From the NCBI GenBank assembly GCA_022059125.1, contig JAEUWY010000005.1:3844001-3908000 (forward strand): DNA of 64,000 bases, in the 5' to 3' direction. Shown piece after piece: positions 10,398-19,592 of the stretch. This stretch comes from Corynespora cassiicola. Its lineage: Eukaryota > Ascomycota > Dothideomycetes > Pleosporales > Corynesporascaceae. A program made the translations under genes and the position numbers. The notes under the pieces were generated by a model. It ran no database searches. It was not told the origin of the DNA and saw nothing but the letters and a program-made list of their open reading frames with translations. Numbering within the stretch: the first letter of the stretch is position 1; every line of letters starts with the position of its first letter.

Positions 10398-10870
10398 AGA
10401 GTATCTAGAGAAACCCTCTTACGAGTACGTGAGTCGTGTCCAGGCTCCCTGCAGTGCGTGCAGCGCGAGGAAGCCTGCCGGCTTGCACTCGGTCGCGCCT
10501 TACCTTGCCGTGTTTCTCCCTCTGGTTGCTGCTGAGTAGCATTTTGAGCTACATTGTGCTCTCCCTCTGTTTTCTATGAGATGCCTTGCTCTTGGATTCG
10601 CTTCCCTCTGCGCTGGTTGCGCGTTGCGGCGGCCTCATTTGCTCTTTCGAGGCTCAAGATTCGCTCGCGCATAAGCGCTATCTGATGCATTGCCTTGGAA
10701 GAGCCTCTCGCTCGCTGATCGAACCTCTCGCTCGCTGATCGAACCTCTCGCTCGCTGATCAAACCTCTCGATAACACAAGCAGGCGGCGAGCTCTTATGC
10801 GCATGAATCCAATCGTGAGTCAATGTCGACTGAGCCTCTGTAACGGCCTATACCACGTGACCTCAGCCAT
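10398..10870 (-). pseudogene. Fot1/Pogo transposase fossil C (C-terminus only)
   Basis: The minus strand reads a transposase C-terminal region. A basic coiled stretch, ALMRERILSLERANEAAATR, is followed by NQRRGKRIQEQG (about 10580-10690). Downstream lies a zinc-knuckle-like RCTHCREPGHDSRTR at about 10410-10465. In related transposases this knuckle ends in Cys; here an Arg codon (CGT) stands in that place. The remaining upstream transposase is missing. The frame is interrupted by a 20-bp tandem repeat at 10704. Confidence 0.7.
10704..10770. repeat. 20-bp tandem repeat in transposase fossil C
   Basis: Three full units of CCTCTCGCTCGCTGATCGAA (the last ending in CAAA) and a 7-bp partial unit lie inside the fossil transposase reading frame. 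Twenty is not a multiple of three, so the expansion shifted the downstream frame. Confidence 0.9.
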
Positions 10871-11120
10871 TGGAGCGTTATAGCCCTTGTAGCACCGTAG
10901 AGACAAGACAATCGATTCCCTAATCGCCCTTTTGAATTAACTAGCTGCTTATCCTTGACCCCAACATTGACCATAATGTCATTTCTTATGCATTAGTAAA
11001 GCAAGTACAGAGACTATTGTATCTGTCGCTTAGCTGCGATTGTCGTGATGCGTGGGGCTACAGGCATGCGGAAACAGACGGAACAAAAGGCATAGCTGAT
11101 GGTGATCTTTTGGCCCATAT
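10871..11120. other. No recognisable gene
   Basis: Balanced-composition spacer between fossil C and minisatellite 2. Nothing identifiable. Confidence 0.4.
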
Positions 11121-11222
11121 TAGATGGGCGCAGTCCCGAGCTGGGTGCAGTCCCGATCTGGGTGCAGTCCCGAGCTGGGTGCAGTCCCGAGCTGGGTGCA
11201 GTCCCGAGCTGGGTGCAGTCCC
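11121..11222 (+). repeat. 17-bp minisatellite 2, six units
   Basis: Six 17-bp units follow the consensus GAGCTGGGTGCAGTCCC. The consensus matches that of minisatellite 1 at 14 of 17 positions, and the first unit of array 1 (GAGCTGGGTCCACTCCC) is intermediate. Like array 1 it has no stop in any forward frame and so reads as the same periodic peptide in all three. No transposase codons were recognised immediately beside it. Confidence 0.93.
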
Positions 11223-12184
11223 GAGTCGGAGTTCGGCTAAATCAAGTTGGTCATTAGTCCGTTTCGCCCTCTGTGCTTTTTGACGACCACCATTCCTCTA
11301 ACTTCTTGGCTCTTCCGACTTGCAGGCTCATCCCTGCTGAAGCGTCTGTTGAAGCCCGGCTGGTTACATCGTTCCTGTAGATTTGCATCGGATGCTTCTC
11401 GACGCTTCTCTGACCTAGAGGGTATCTATCGTCTCAAGTCTTTGATCCACTTCTCTGCGAGTTGCGTACTCCAATGCGTGCGAAGTAGTCTTTTCTTTTG
11501 TTCAAACTGGGATTTCGACCCGCTGAAGATCGAAATGCTAGGCCTTGAAGGATGAAACCCGCCTCTTCCCCATACCAGCTTGATTCGGAAGTTTTGCTGC
11601 CAATGATATCAAGACACGCAATTCCGTTGTTGTTATATCGTTGCAGGCCAGTGATGTAAACACATTCCATTCTTGTTGTCCTCACCCTAGAAGACAGTCT
11701 AATCGTTATCGGCCAAAACACAACTGTGTCTCCATCAGCTCGAGGCCGCCATCCGCAGTAAACTCAATAGGCGGCATGAATGGAGTGAGGGCGATCCGTA
11801 GAAAATGGATGCTGCATCTTGGCCAGTTTTTTTACTATGTTTGGTCCGCAAAAGCTCTCTCAGAGGTTGGGGAAAGTGATCGTTTCAAGGCTTAGTGGGA
11901 AGAAGTTGTATCGGCGATCAGGGGCTAACTCGTGAGTGTTGCAAAGACTGCTGACGCAGCAACCCGGTACGGACATCATAAAACGGAAACGAATCAGAGA
12001 GGCAAGGCAACAGAGAAAGGCAGAGGGGCTGCATGGGTCGCTCAAAGCATGTACATGAAAAATCAAATCGAGGAAATATACTAGGACGAGGCTCGACCAA
12101 ATGGAAGACAGCCCGTAGGTATCACCGTATTGGAAGGCGCAAAGGCAGGACTCTGGTACGTGTCAAAACGCAGCACGACCACGG
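11223..12184. other. No confident gene; possible transposon debris
   Basis: Short frames only. A basic stretch readable on the plus strand at about 11970-12020 (KRKRIREARQQRKAE) resembles the Arg/Lys-rich tail of Pogo transposases but is too short and too generic to call. Confidence 0.3.
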
Positions 12185-12340
12185 TAGATATATATCGCGG
12201 TGGTGGATTGGCTACGAGTGTGCAGCTAAGCTAATTATCTGAAACTAGGTGTGAGAGCCCTTATAAGGAGGTGCCTGATCTACAGTGCTAACCGAGGTAG
12301 GAATAGTACTATATTGTTAACCTATAACGTTACCGTGACA
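12185..12340 (-). repeat. Dispersed repeat R1, copy 2
   Basis: Reverse complement of 9640-9794: it contains AAGGAGGTGCCTGATCTACAG and, further on, GAGGTAGGAATAGTACTAT. It lies just downstream of the GST gene's stop codon. Confidence 0.6.
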
Positions 12341-12367
12341 AATCTCGATGCTTGAAAGCAAAACCGT

Positions 12368-13179
12368 CTACTTATACAGGGTTTGCCATGATTCTCTAGA
12401 AGAAACACGGCTCCACCACGTCTGCAGCTGAGGACGCTTGGTTATTAGTTCTTCCTCATTCATGTCGAGAAGGGCATTGGTCAATGGCATGTAGAAGATA
12501 TCTATCAAGGAGAAATCCTCACCACCCATATAGGGTTGCTTGCTCAGGATGCATTCCAATGCGTCGAGTTTGCCAGCTAGAATGTCACGATAGAGGGAAA
12601 CAATCTTCTCATCAGTAGGCTGGCCTCTCATCCTTCCGGGTAACGTTCGTTAGTGAATTCTACTAACGTGATAGAAGAGAGGGACTAACGGCATAACTCT
12701 CTTCTGCAAATATATCTGCTGAGCAGGAGCGTCGAAGTTGTTCACTTCGACCGAAGCCCATTGCTCAAAGAGAGCCCAAGCTTTATCGTCCCCAGCCTCT
12801 GGGATAAGAACTGGCCCCTTATCGGCAAACTTTTTTGCAAGATAACGAGCGATTGCCCGAGACTCTAGATGAATCAAGTTATTCCTATACATACGAACGC
12901 TGAAGGATCAGTCTGTGCAATGCTTACCATAGAGGACAAAGCCATTGTCGTCTAGAATAGGAATCTGGCCAAATGGCTGGATGGCAAGGTGCGCGACGCT
13001 CTGTTGGTTGAATGAGCTCATTTTCCGACGGTACTTATCCCATCTCTTGGTACCTTGTGCTCACCAGCAGCGAAGTCAACAGCTTTGAGCTCAAAGTCGG
13101 CAATACCTTTCTCAGCAAGAACTAGAAGAGGACGAGAAGTACAGATCGATCGCTTCAATCCGATCAGTTTGAAGGACAT
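12368..13179 (-). CDS. Glutathione S-transferase (phi-like), 4 exons
   Basis: Cytosolic GST, which would join glutathione to electrophiles. Start is the ATG at 13179-13177. Proposed exons are 13179-13054, 13000-12928, 12864-12664 and 12624-12368, giving 218 residues, the usual GST size. The N-terminal thioredoxin-like domain shows a CTSRPLLVLAEKGI segment and DFAAGEHK. QPFGQIPILDDNGFVLYESRAIARYLA holds the cis-Pro and Glu-Ser glutathione-binding motif; the Glu codon is split by intron 2. The C-terminal helical domain contains ILSKQPYMGGEDFSLIDIFY with the N-capping region. Introns 1 and 2 (53 and 63 nt) have clean GT/AG borders. Intron 3 (12625-12663) is only 39 nt, but it is the only choice found that keeps frame. 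No disabling mutation was seen. It sits alone between repeats. Confidence 0.82.
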
Positions 13180-13524
13180 GTTTGCGACCCCTGATAATTG
13201 ATAATGCGATCAATTGATAACTTGTTGTGATGTTCTATGCTTACATTCGATAAAACGGTCGTGCTTTATGCTTTGATTTCAATTGCTTCGACACGTTGAC
13301 CCGTGAAATTTCGTCCGGCAACTTGTCTATCGGGTTTTCTTAGATGTGACTTATATCAGCGCAAAGTAGTGCATAGACGTACGGATGCAAAATGTTTCCG
13401 CTTTAGAACTTAGCACAATGTTTCATGAGTCGACTAGCAACACAGTCATTTGTACGACTGAAAGTAAAAGTTTGCGAAAAGGTTTGGATCAACTGCTGGG
13501 CAAACTCTCATCTAATTGATCGCA
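13180..13524. other. GST upstream region
   Basis: Contains the promoter side of the minus-strand GST gene. No motif stood out with certainty and no reading frame is supported. Confidence 0.4.
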
Positions 13525-13905
13525 GGGTTCAGCTGGCTGTGATTGTGCAGCTGAGCCGAATGTATGAAGCTCGGTAAGAAGGTGCTCGATCCAATACCAA
13601 CCAAGGCAGGAATAATGCTATATCAACCGTCAAGGAGATTACATGCCCGCGCCGTGATAACATCCCATCGATTACTCTCCTCTACAATGCCTTTTTTTCC
13701 TAAACAGGGAGGCTGACTAGTGCAATCTGTTTGTAGTTCTGGCCATCCGCCTAACCACCCATTCACGAAGTTTCTGCTTCTGATGTCAACGTCGCCCTGA
13801 CCTTCACCTTGGTTGGCACTGTAGATCAGGCACCTCCTTGTGAGGGATCTTGCACCTAGTTCCATACGATCAGCTCAGCCGCACAATCATAGTCAATCTA
13901 CTACT
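13525..13905. mobile_element. Small element bounded by inverted R1 copies
   Basis: A diverged R1 copy at about 13525-13626 (minus) faces another at about 13800-13905 (plus), enclosing about 170 bp without coding potential. This inverted pair suggests R1 is the terminal part of a MITE-like element, of which the copies at 9640 and 12185 would be fragments. Confidence 0.5.
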
Positions 13906-14104
13906 GCAACGGTTTTCGTGCTACGCCGGACACCGTACTTGCTGCAGACTCAGTCCCAGCCTTGAGATTGGAGCAAGATTCTCAGTATGAGCCCTTGACC
14001 GCGAGCTTCAACTCAGCCCACAATGATTATACTACCAAGGCTGAAGCATCCAACCGCGAGGGTTCCGTGAAACGCCTGGAAATTGCCAAGAGCCCATGCA
14101 ACAG

Positions 14105-14300
14105 CGAGGTAGCATGGCGTTTACTGTTGGTCCCCACGAGACCAGCAGAGCTGTGGTATGCTTGCTTTTGTTATGAGAAGCCTACCATCGCACGTACTTT
14201 AGACAGATCCAAGTCCATGGAAGACATACAAGTGCAGAATCGTGGTCATCTGCTGTAATAATCATCTCTTTCCCCCATCCTTCTTCTCTACGCTTGTACT
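14105..14300 (+). repeat. Dispersed repeat R2, copy 3
   Basis: Aligns with 9798-9970 through GTGGTATGCTTGCTTTTG, AGCCTACYATCGCACGTAC and the CCATCCTTCTTCTC tail. The 98-codon frame that covers it is a by-product of the repeat. Confidence 0.5.
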
Positions 14301-15540
14301 CTAGATTTGTGCTTACTCTTGTACACGGCCCTTTCAATATTTGTCTTTGAACGGCTCTTTGCCTGGCTGCTTCTCTTCCCGCCTTGCCTGAGGAGAGAAA
14401 GTCATAGATTTCCCATTGCTTGCTAAGGCCACTCTACAGAGCCGGGAGGGACCCGCGCGACACACGGCATTACCGCGTTGTTCGTGCTACGAGGATGCCC
14501 CTGCCATAATCCTCCCATGATGAAGACCACTTCTTTTGAATCCGTGATGAATAATTGCCGCGCCAAGCGTCGGTCAGAAACCGCCCAGCATCAGGCTAAT
14601 GATAGTCCGCTGCGACGTTTGTACGCCACAATGGTGTAGCACCGACACTGCCCAGCTTTCAATAGAGACGGTCGCTGCTTGGTGCAGCGGGAGTTTAGTG
14701 TAGCGAAGGCGGAATCCGAATCCATCCATGACTAGGTTCAGCAACCAGACACTAGTCGGGCGGTTTCGACGGACCAAAAGCGCACGCCTCGGGAGCGAGA
14801 CACGTGGCAGTTTTCGTTATTGTGCTTTGGTTTCGAACGAGGTTTGTCTACTGCTAGTCCACGAACTGATAGCTATAGTTCAAGCTCATCTTACAATGGC
14901 TAAAAAAAACTATGACGACACAATCCTGCCAGGAACAATTTGCATCACCAATCTTCTCCTTGTGAGCGTTGAGTGACTATGAAGATCTTGCAGCCCGGAG
15001 TTAGATTGATTCTGTTCTGTTCAAGAAGGCTTGTCGTGGCGGCATCTTAAAAGCTAAACTTGATTTTGAGTAGGCATATGCATGCACTGAATCAGGTGCA
15101 CGTAAGCCCATGTCGGTGCGCAAATTGTTACCGGGTAAAGCATATCAAAGCAAGCATACAGAAAGACTTTACAAGAGCAGCGGCAGTCGGATGGAGGCGT
15201 TGATGTTGAGCTTGTTGGTGGCCTGATCGAAAAAAAAAACACCGACAATCCCAACAGCCATCAAAGTCAATGGTTGTATTTGTCTAGGCTAGCTCTCTAA
15301 AATTTTACGCTGTATTCTTATGCTTTGCGATCTTCGCTATCATCTTCTTATTGATTATAAAATCAGCATCAATTGCAGTTAGTCATCTTGCTGACTTGTA
15401 CCTTCGTAGTAGCCTGGTTCGGCCAATTTGCGGCCGGCTTTCCAGCAAGTAGTTGCATAACTTGAATCAGGAGCGTGCGCTCGGCCTTTACGAAGGAACT
15501 TGCAGATTACATTCGGCGTCCGCGGAAGTGTCCATCATTA
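14301..15540. other. Long intergenic stretch, nothing recognised
   Basis: Balanced base composition and only frames under 85 codons, none with family character. It separates the repeat cluster from the monooxygenase gene. Confidence 0.4.
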
Positions 15541-15546
15541 CAAAGC

Positions 15547-15592
15547 CACGTGGGGCTGCAAATCTTACACAGCATTCTTTGACATATATAAG
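15547..15592 (+). promoter_or_regulatory. CACGTG box and TATA-like element of the monooxygenase gene
   Basis: CACGTG at 15547-15552 and TATATAAG at 15585-15592 lie 150-190 bp before the chosen start codon. The TATA-like site is only 17 bp before an upstream in-frame ATG at 15609. Transcription would therefore probably begin downstream of that ATG, which supports the start at 15741. Confidence 0.4.
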
Positions 15593-15740
15593 TCTTTTAG
15601 CCTTGCTAATGTGTACGGGACTATCCAGTGTCTGCCGAAAACCTTCTTTACTTTTCGCTCAGCCATCGATCTTGCAATCGAATAACTTTTTGTCACGAAA
15701 TTTGCCACATCCTGCTCAACGGATTCTTACAACCGCACCC

Positions 15741-17139
15741 ATGGCTGATTTAGTTGTCGATGAGAATGACCAATCTTCTTTCCAATTGGCCATTATTGGG
15801 GGGGGTATAGTTGGCATGCAGCTCGCTCTAGGCCTCGTAAACCGGGGTATTTCCGTGACAGTTTACGAGCAAGCGCGAGAACTGAAGGAAATCGGAGCTG
15901 GTCTCGGATTCAATGCCGGTTTCGTGGAATCCATGAGAAAATTAGATCCACGCATAGCGGAAAGCGTAGAAAGAATCGCGATTAAGATTCCTACAGAACT
16001 CCGCTGGGTTGACAACTGTAAAAAGGAGGATGCAAGATTACGGCCGTTTTCTCAAGTGGCTGACATGGAGTTTTTCGGTCGAGACGGAGAGCTTAATTGT
16101 ATGTGCCATCGGGCACAGCTGCTCGACGAGTTGACCCAGCTCATGCCCTCTGGACAAATCAGGCTCGGCAAGCGGTTGGACACAATTGAGCAGGGGGATG
16201 AGCACGAGAGATGTCTTCTTAGGTTTGACGATGGTACAACTGCACAAGCCGATGCCGGTATATACACTCATTACATAGCGTGCCCGGATAGCAGCTGACA
16301 CGTGACTAGTTATTGGCTGTGACGGAATCAAGTCGCGTGTCCGCCAAGTCGTTCTAGGGGAAGACGATCCTGCATCTGTTCCCCATTATGCGCATGAGAT
16401 TGCGTACCGATGTCTGGTCGATATGGAAAAAGTCGAGCCTGTGTTGGGAAAACTTTCCACTGTTCAGATCATCAATATTGGCGACGGTGCTTGCATTGTT
16501 TCGTACCCTGTGGCGGACTACAGGTATCTCAATGTGGCTGCATTTGTACAAGACTCCAAAGCCTGGCCTTCGAGCAGAGCGCACACAGGTGTTGGGAAGA
16601 AACAAGATATCCTCGACGCGTATTCAGACTTCTCGCCTCACGTCAAAGAATTGCTGCATGTCGTCCCTGACGAGCTGAAACTCTGGGCCATGTTCGACAC
16701 GCTTGACCACCCACTCTCTACTTACGCCTATGGCCGCATCGCTCTCGCTGGAGATGCCGCACACGCATCCACGCCACACCATGGAGCCGGTGCGAGTATG
16801 GGGATAGAGGATGCGTTGGTATTGGCAAGTCTCTTCGAAAAAGCAGAGATGTCGTTGAAAGAAGACGATAAATCGGTCAGGAAGTCGAGGACCATTGAAA
16901 ACGTTTTCAAAGCGTATGACTCTGCTCGTCGAGAACGTTCGCAGTGGTTAGTCTGGAGCAGTCGTCGACAGGGCGCTATGGCCAAATGGCAAGTTCCCGA
17001 ATTCAAAGGAAACTATGATGGGTGGTTCAAAGATGTGTCAGACCGTATGGAGAAAATCATGTATTACGATAGAGATGCCATGGTTCGAGAGGCATTAGAG
17101 GACTTTGAAGGTAGGCAGAAAGCAGCGGGCTCGATATAG
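15741..17139 (+). CDS. FAD-dependent monooxygenase (salicylate-hydroxylase-like)
   Basis: Flavoprotein hydroxylase of the PHBH fold, using NAD(P)H and O2 on an unidentified aromatic or similar substrate. Exons 15741-16257 and 16310-17139 give 448 residues, a normal length. The 52-nt intron has GTATAT, a GCTGAC branch-like site and TAG; splicing creates DAVIGCDGIKSR, the conserved DG motif (about residue 177). The N-terminal Rossmann motif GGGIVG is at residues 20-25, with the FAD ribose-binding Glu in VTVYEQ. GRIALAGDAAH (Gly-Asp at about 320-321) is followed by PHHGAGASMGIEDALVLA. All key motifs are intact. The frame stays open upstream to 15453, but a TATA-like site argues for the start used here. 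No partner biosynthetic genes are adjacent. Confidence 0.9.
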
Positions 17140-17623
17140 ATGTAAGGCGAGTCGAATAAGAGCAGATGAATTTTGGAAGGTATTAAAGAATTGTACCCGT
17201 GCATCCTGTATGCTAGGATGTGCCCTTTGTGTATTGTGTAGACGGATTCGTAGATCAAAAGGAGTTCTTTCGCTACCTGACCTATCTTTGAAGAGCCTAC
17301 ACATAACTGAGAGAACTTGCGAGCTTAATCTTTCTTCTCTAGATGTCAAGATGGGCGATGAAGGCAGTAGTCATGTGACTGATACGCACGACTAGCAAGC
17401 ACCACTACTTAGTCTTAGATCTCACTTTGACAAAATGATAACTCTTGCACTCCAAATCTCTGACGCTAGATGTAGATCTGGTTACTGCGATGGTCATTAA
17501 ATCACAACATCAAGCTAGAAATAAAGAAAGGTCTGCAGTGTGGGTATGAGGAAGAAGAATGTTAGCTGATGAGACTTCCCAGTCACTACGCCACCATTTT
17601 GGCTCCCGTATATATAACTTTTG
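17140..17623. other. 3' flank of the monooxygenase gene
   Basis: No credible gene. A TATA-like run (TATATAAC) lies near 17610, but nothing downstream on the plus strand is recognisable. Confidence 0.35.
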
Positions 17624-17880
17624 TCAACTGAGCCCACGCAAAATACACACATTCCTCCGTTTCCAGTGCTTTCCATCAGCTGACATCCCGTCTAGCCTTC
17701 CGTGAAGGCGAATGGCCTTACGAGAAAGCCAAGGGGGTTTGGTAACAAGACAATTAATATTCTGAGTGTAGTGTCGCTGAAGACGGCTGGACCGGGACAA
17801 TTCGTCCATGAAGCAATGGAAAGATGTCGGCTATAGAGCAGTAGCCGCGTCAAACATAGATGATGTCAGGTGGTGAAGTT
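17624..17880 (-). pseudogene. Sirtuin (Sir2-like) gene fragment
   Basis: The minus strand reads PTSFHCFMDELSRS, then RLQRHYTQNINCLVTK, and a little further RLHGRLDGM. This order follows the Sir2 NAD-binding core, in which a YTQNID motif is followed by a catalytic His in LHG. Here the motif's Asp is Asn-Cys in place of Asp-x. A TAG stop lies just before PTSFH. The zinc-binding Cys pairs expected after LHGRLD are not visible in frame; a CQ pair appears after a frameshift. N- and C-terminal parts are missing. It reads as a decayed fragment, not RIPed. Confidence 0.55.
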
Positions 17881-18500
17881 ATGTAGCTTCATTCAGAGAA
17901 GACAGGGCGGAGACGTCAAACACGTTTCGGCTTAACCGAATGGTCTGAGATGTACTGCGGAAATTACTCACAGCTGAGCTGAAGTAAGTACGGTTTTTCG
18001 AACCATGGGCATGACGCTTACCGCCTGCACTTATAGAGATTCCAGCCTCCATAATGAAAACGACCTTCTTTTGCTACGGAGATGCTTGTAGAAGCTGGGG
18101 GAAAGAAAGAGCATCTTCCTTTCCTGTAAAGTGCCCCCGTACATACCATACCAAACACAGAAGAACAACATATGCGGATACCTCTTCTATCGATATAAGT
18201 TACCCAGTCTGCGTTACTGCGAACGCCACGAGTCCCCCGAAAGTAACATACGTGACCAAACCGCAGGCTGTACTCTTCTCGGCGACAAAAATTGGCTGTG
18301 GATTTTAGTTTTGCAATGCTTGATCTGGGTTGTCGTATCTTTGATAACAATAATATTCTAAGAAATCTATCAGTATTAAGAGCAATAGCTTCTAGGCGAG
18401 AGAAAAGAACCGTTGAAGTCTCTTCGCGTAAGAGGTATGAAAATAAATCTCTAGTTAAGATAGTAATACCACAGTTGTCAAACCCGACGAAATAGCGTCC
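17881..18500. other. No recognisable gene
   Basis: Overlapping 60-110 codon frames occur on both strands around 18018-18360 with no recognisable domain. Composition shifts to AT-rich at about 18500. Confidence 0.35.
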
Positions 18501-19195
18501 TCTTTCTATTTTATAACTTTTTAAAAAAAGGCCAGTCTGAGCGGGTGGTATTTTTATAAAAAAAATCTATGTTTGCGATTGCGGTTAGAGATACGGCAAG
18601 AGACCTAGCTAAAAGTCGGGTTCTACCCGGCTCTCTGCCGGCTAGAAAAGCTAGTAAAACTTACAGAATAAGTTAGAAAAGAAAAAAGAAAAATAAAAAA
18701 GTATACTAATTTAGTTTAGTAGGTAAAAAATAAAGTAGGTTGCGAGATAGAAACTCTAATTTAAATTAGTATATAATTAAAACTTTAATTAAAAAAAGTG
18801 CGATACTAAGGGCGTAATAAAAACTTTAATTAGAAATAATATTAGTATACGTCTTAAAACTACTTATATTTATAATATTACTTTATATTTTTAAATAATT
18901 TAGTTACTAGAATTATAATATTTAGAGTATAAAATAGACGAGTACGATTTAGTGGGAACTATACTACATACTTACTCTAGCTAGTAGATATATACTTTTT
19001 TTTTTTATAAGAAGATGTAAAGCGTAAAGAAAAGCATATTCTTTTTTTTTTTTTTTTTTATTTATTATAACGCTGCTACTTTTTATTATATAAAATATTT
19101 TTATATATAAAAGAGCAGACTGTTTCGCATATACGTTTTTACTTTTTATATTTATTTCTATAATATAGCTTTTTAGCTAGTAAAAAATATTTAAA
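18500..19195. other. AT-rich RIPed tract before the telomere-type array
   Basis: Dominated by A/T with long T runs near 19045-19060. A small GC island at 18560-18650 contains GTCGGGTTCTACCCGGC, which can fold as a short hairpin. No coding potential. Confidence 0.5.
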
Positions 19196-19447
19196 TAATA
19201 AAATATTATAAATTTAAGAAAGTAGGCGGCGCAGGCGACGCTTTTAAAAAATAGCTAATTATAAATACTAATAGTAAGTATTTATTACTCTGCTAAGCTA
19301 AAATAAGTTACGTAACAGTTTTATAAAAATATTAATACTAAAAAAAGCTTAGTATAGAATTTATAGAACTTGTAACTTAGCGTTTTATAAATTTTATAGT
19401 TTTATAAAAATAGTTTTATAGAACTATAGAATTTTATAGAATTTAAT
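19196..19447 (+). repeat. Subtelomere-like repeat, copy 2
   Basis: About 250 bp forms an inverted repeat with 2877-3118, including the GGCGGCGCAGGCGACGC motif. It lies 10 bp from the telomere-type array, on the side that would be chromosome-internal if the array were a true telomere. Hence the name. Confidence 0.65.
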
Positions 19448-19457
19448 ATGTATATAG

Positions 19458-19592
19458 TTTTTTAGGGTTTTTTTTAGGGTTAGGGTTAGGGTTAGGGTTA
19501 GGGTTAGGGTTAGGGTTAGGGTTAGGGTTAGGGTTAGGGTTAGGGTTAGGGTTAGGGTTAGGGTGTTAGGGTTAGGTTAGGGTTAGGTTAGG
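19458..19592 (+). repeat. Interstitial telomere-type array (TTAGGG)
   Basis: After one isolated TTTAGGG, fifteen perfect TTAGGG units run from 19474 to 19563. About five degenerate units (TTAGG, one with an inserted TG) continue to 19592. The G-rich strand runs left to right, so a real chromosome end would lie to the right. Instead the sequence continues into ordinary DNA with genes. It may be an old telomere fusion, an internal insertion of telomere DNA during break repair, or an assembly join. Confidence 0.97.

Noticed and set aside
15453..15740. N-terminal extension of the monooxygenase with a mitochondrial-looking sequence
   Set aside because: The frame is open, but a TATA-like site at 15585 lies inside it and the family normally starts just before the GxGxxG motif. 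Transcript data could change this.
18560..18650. Possible tRNA-like hairpin around GGGTTCTACCC
   Set aside because: The stem and loop spacing do not fit a T-arm, and no acceptor or anticodon arm could be formed.
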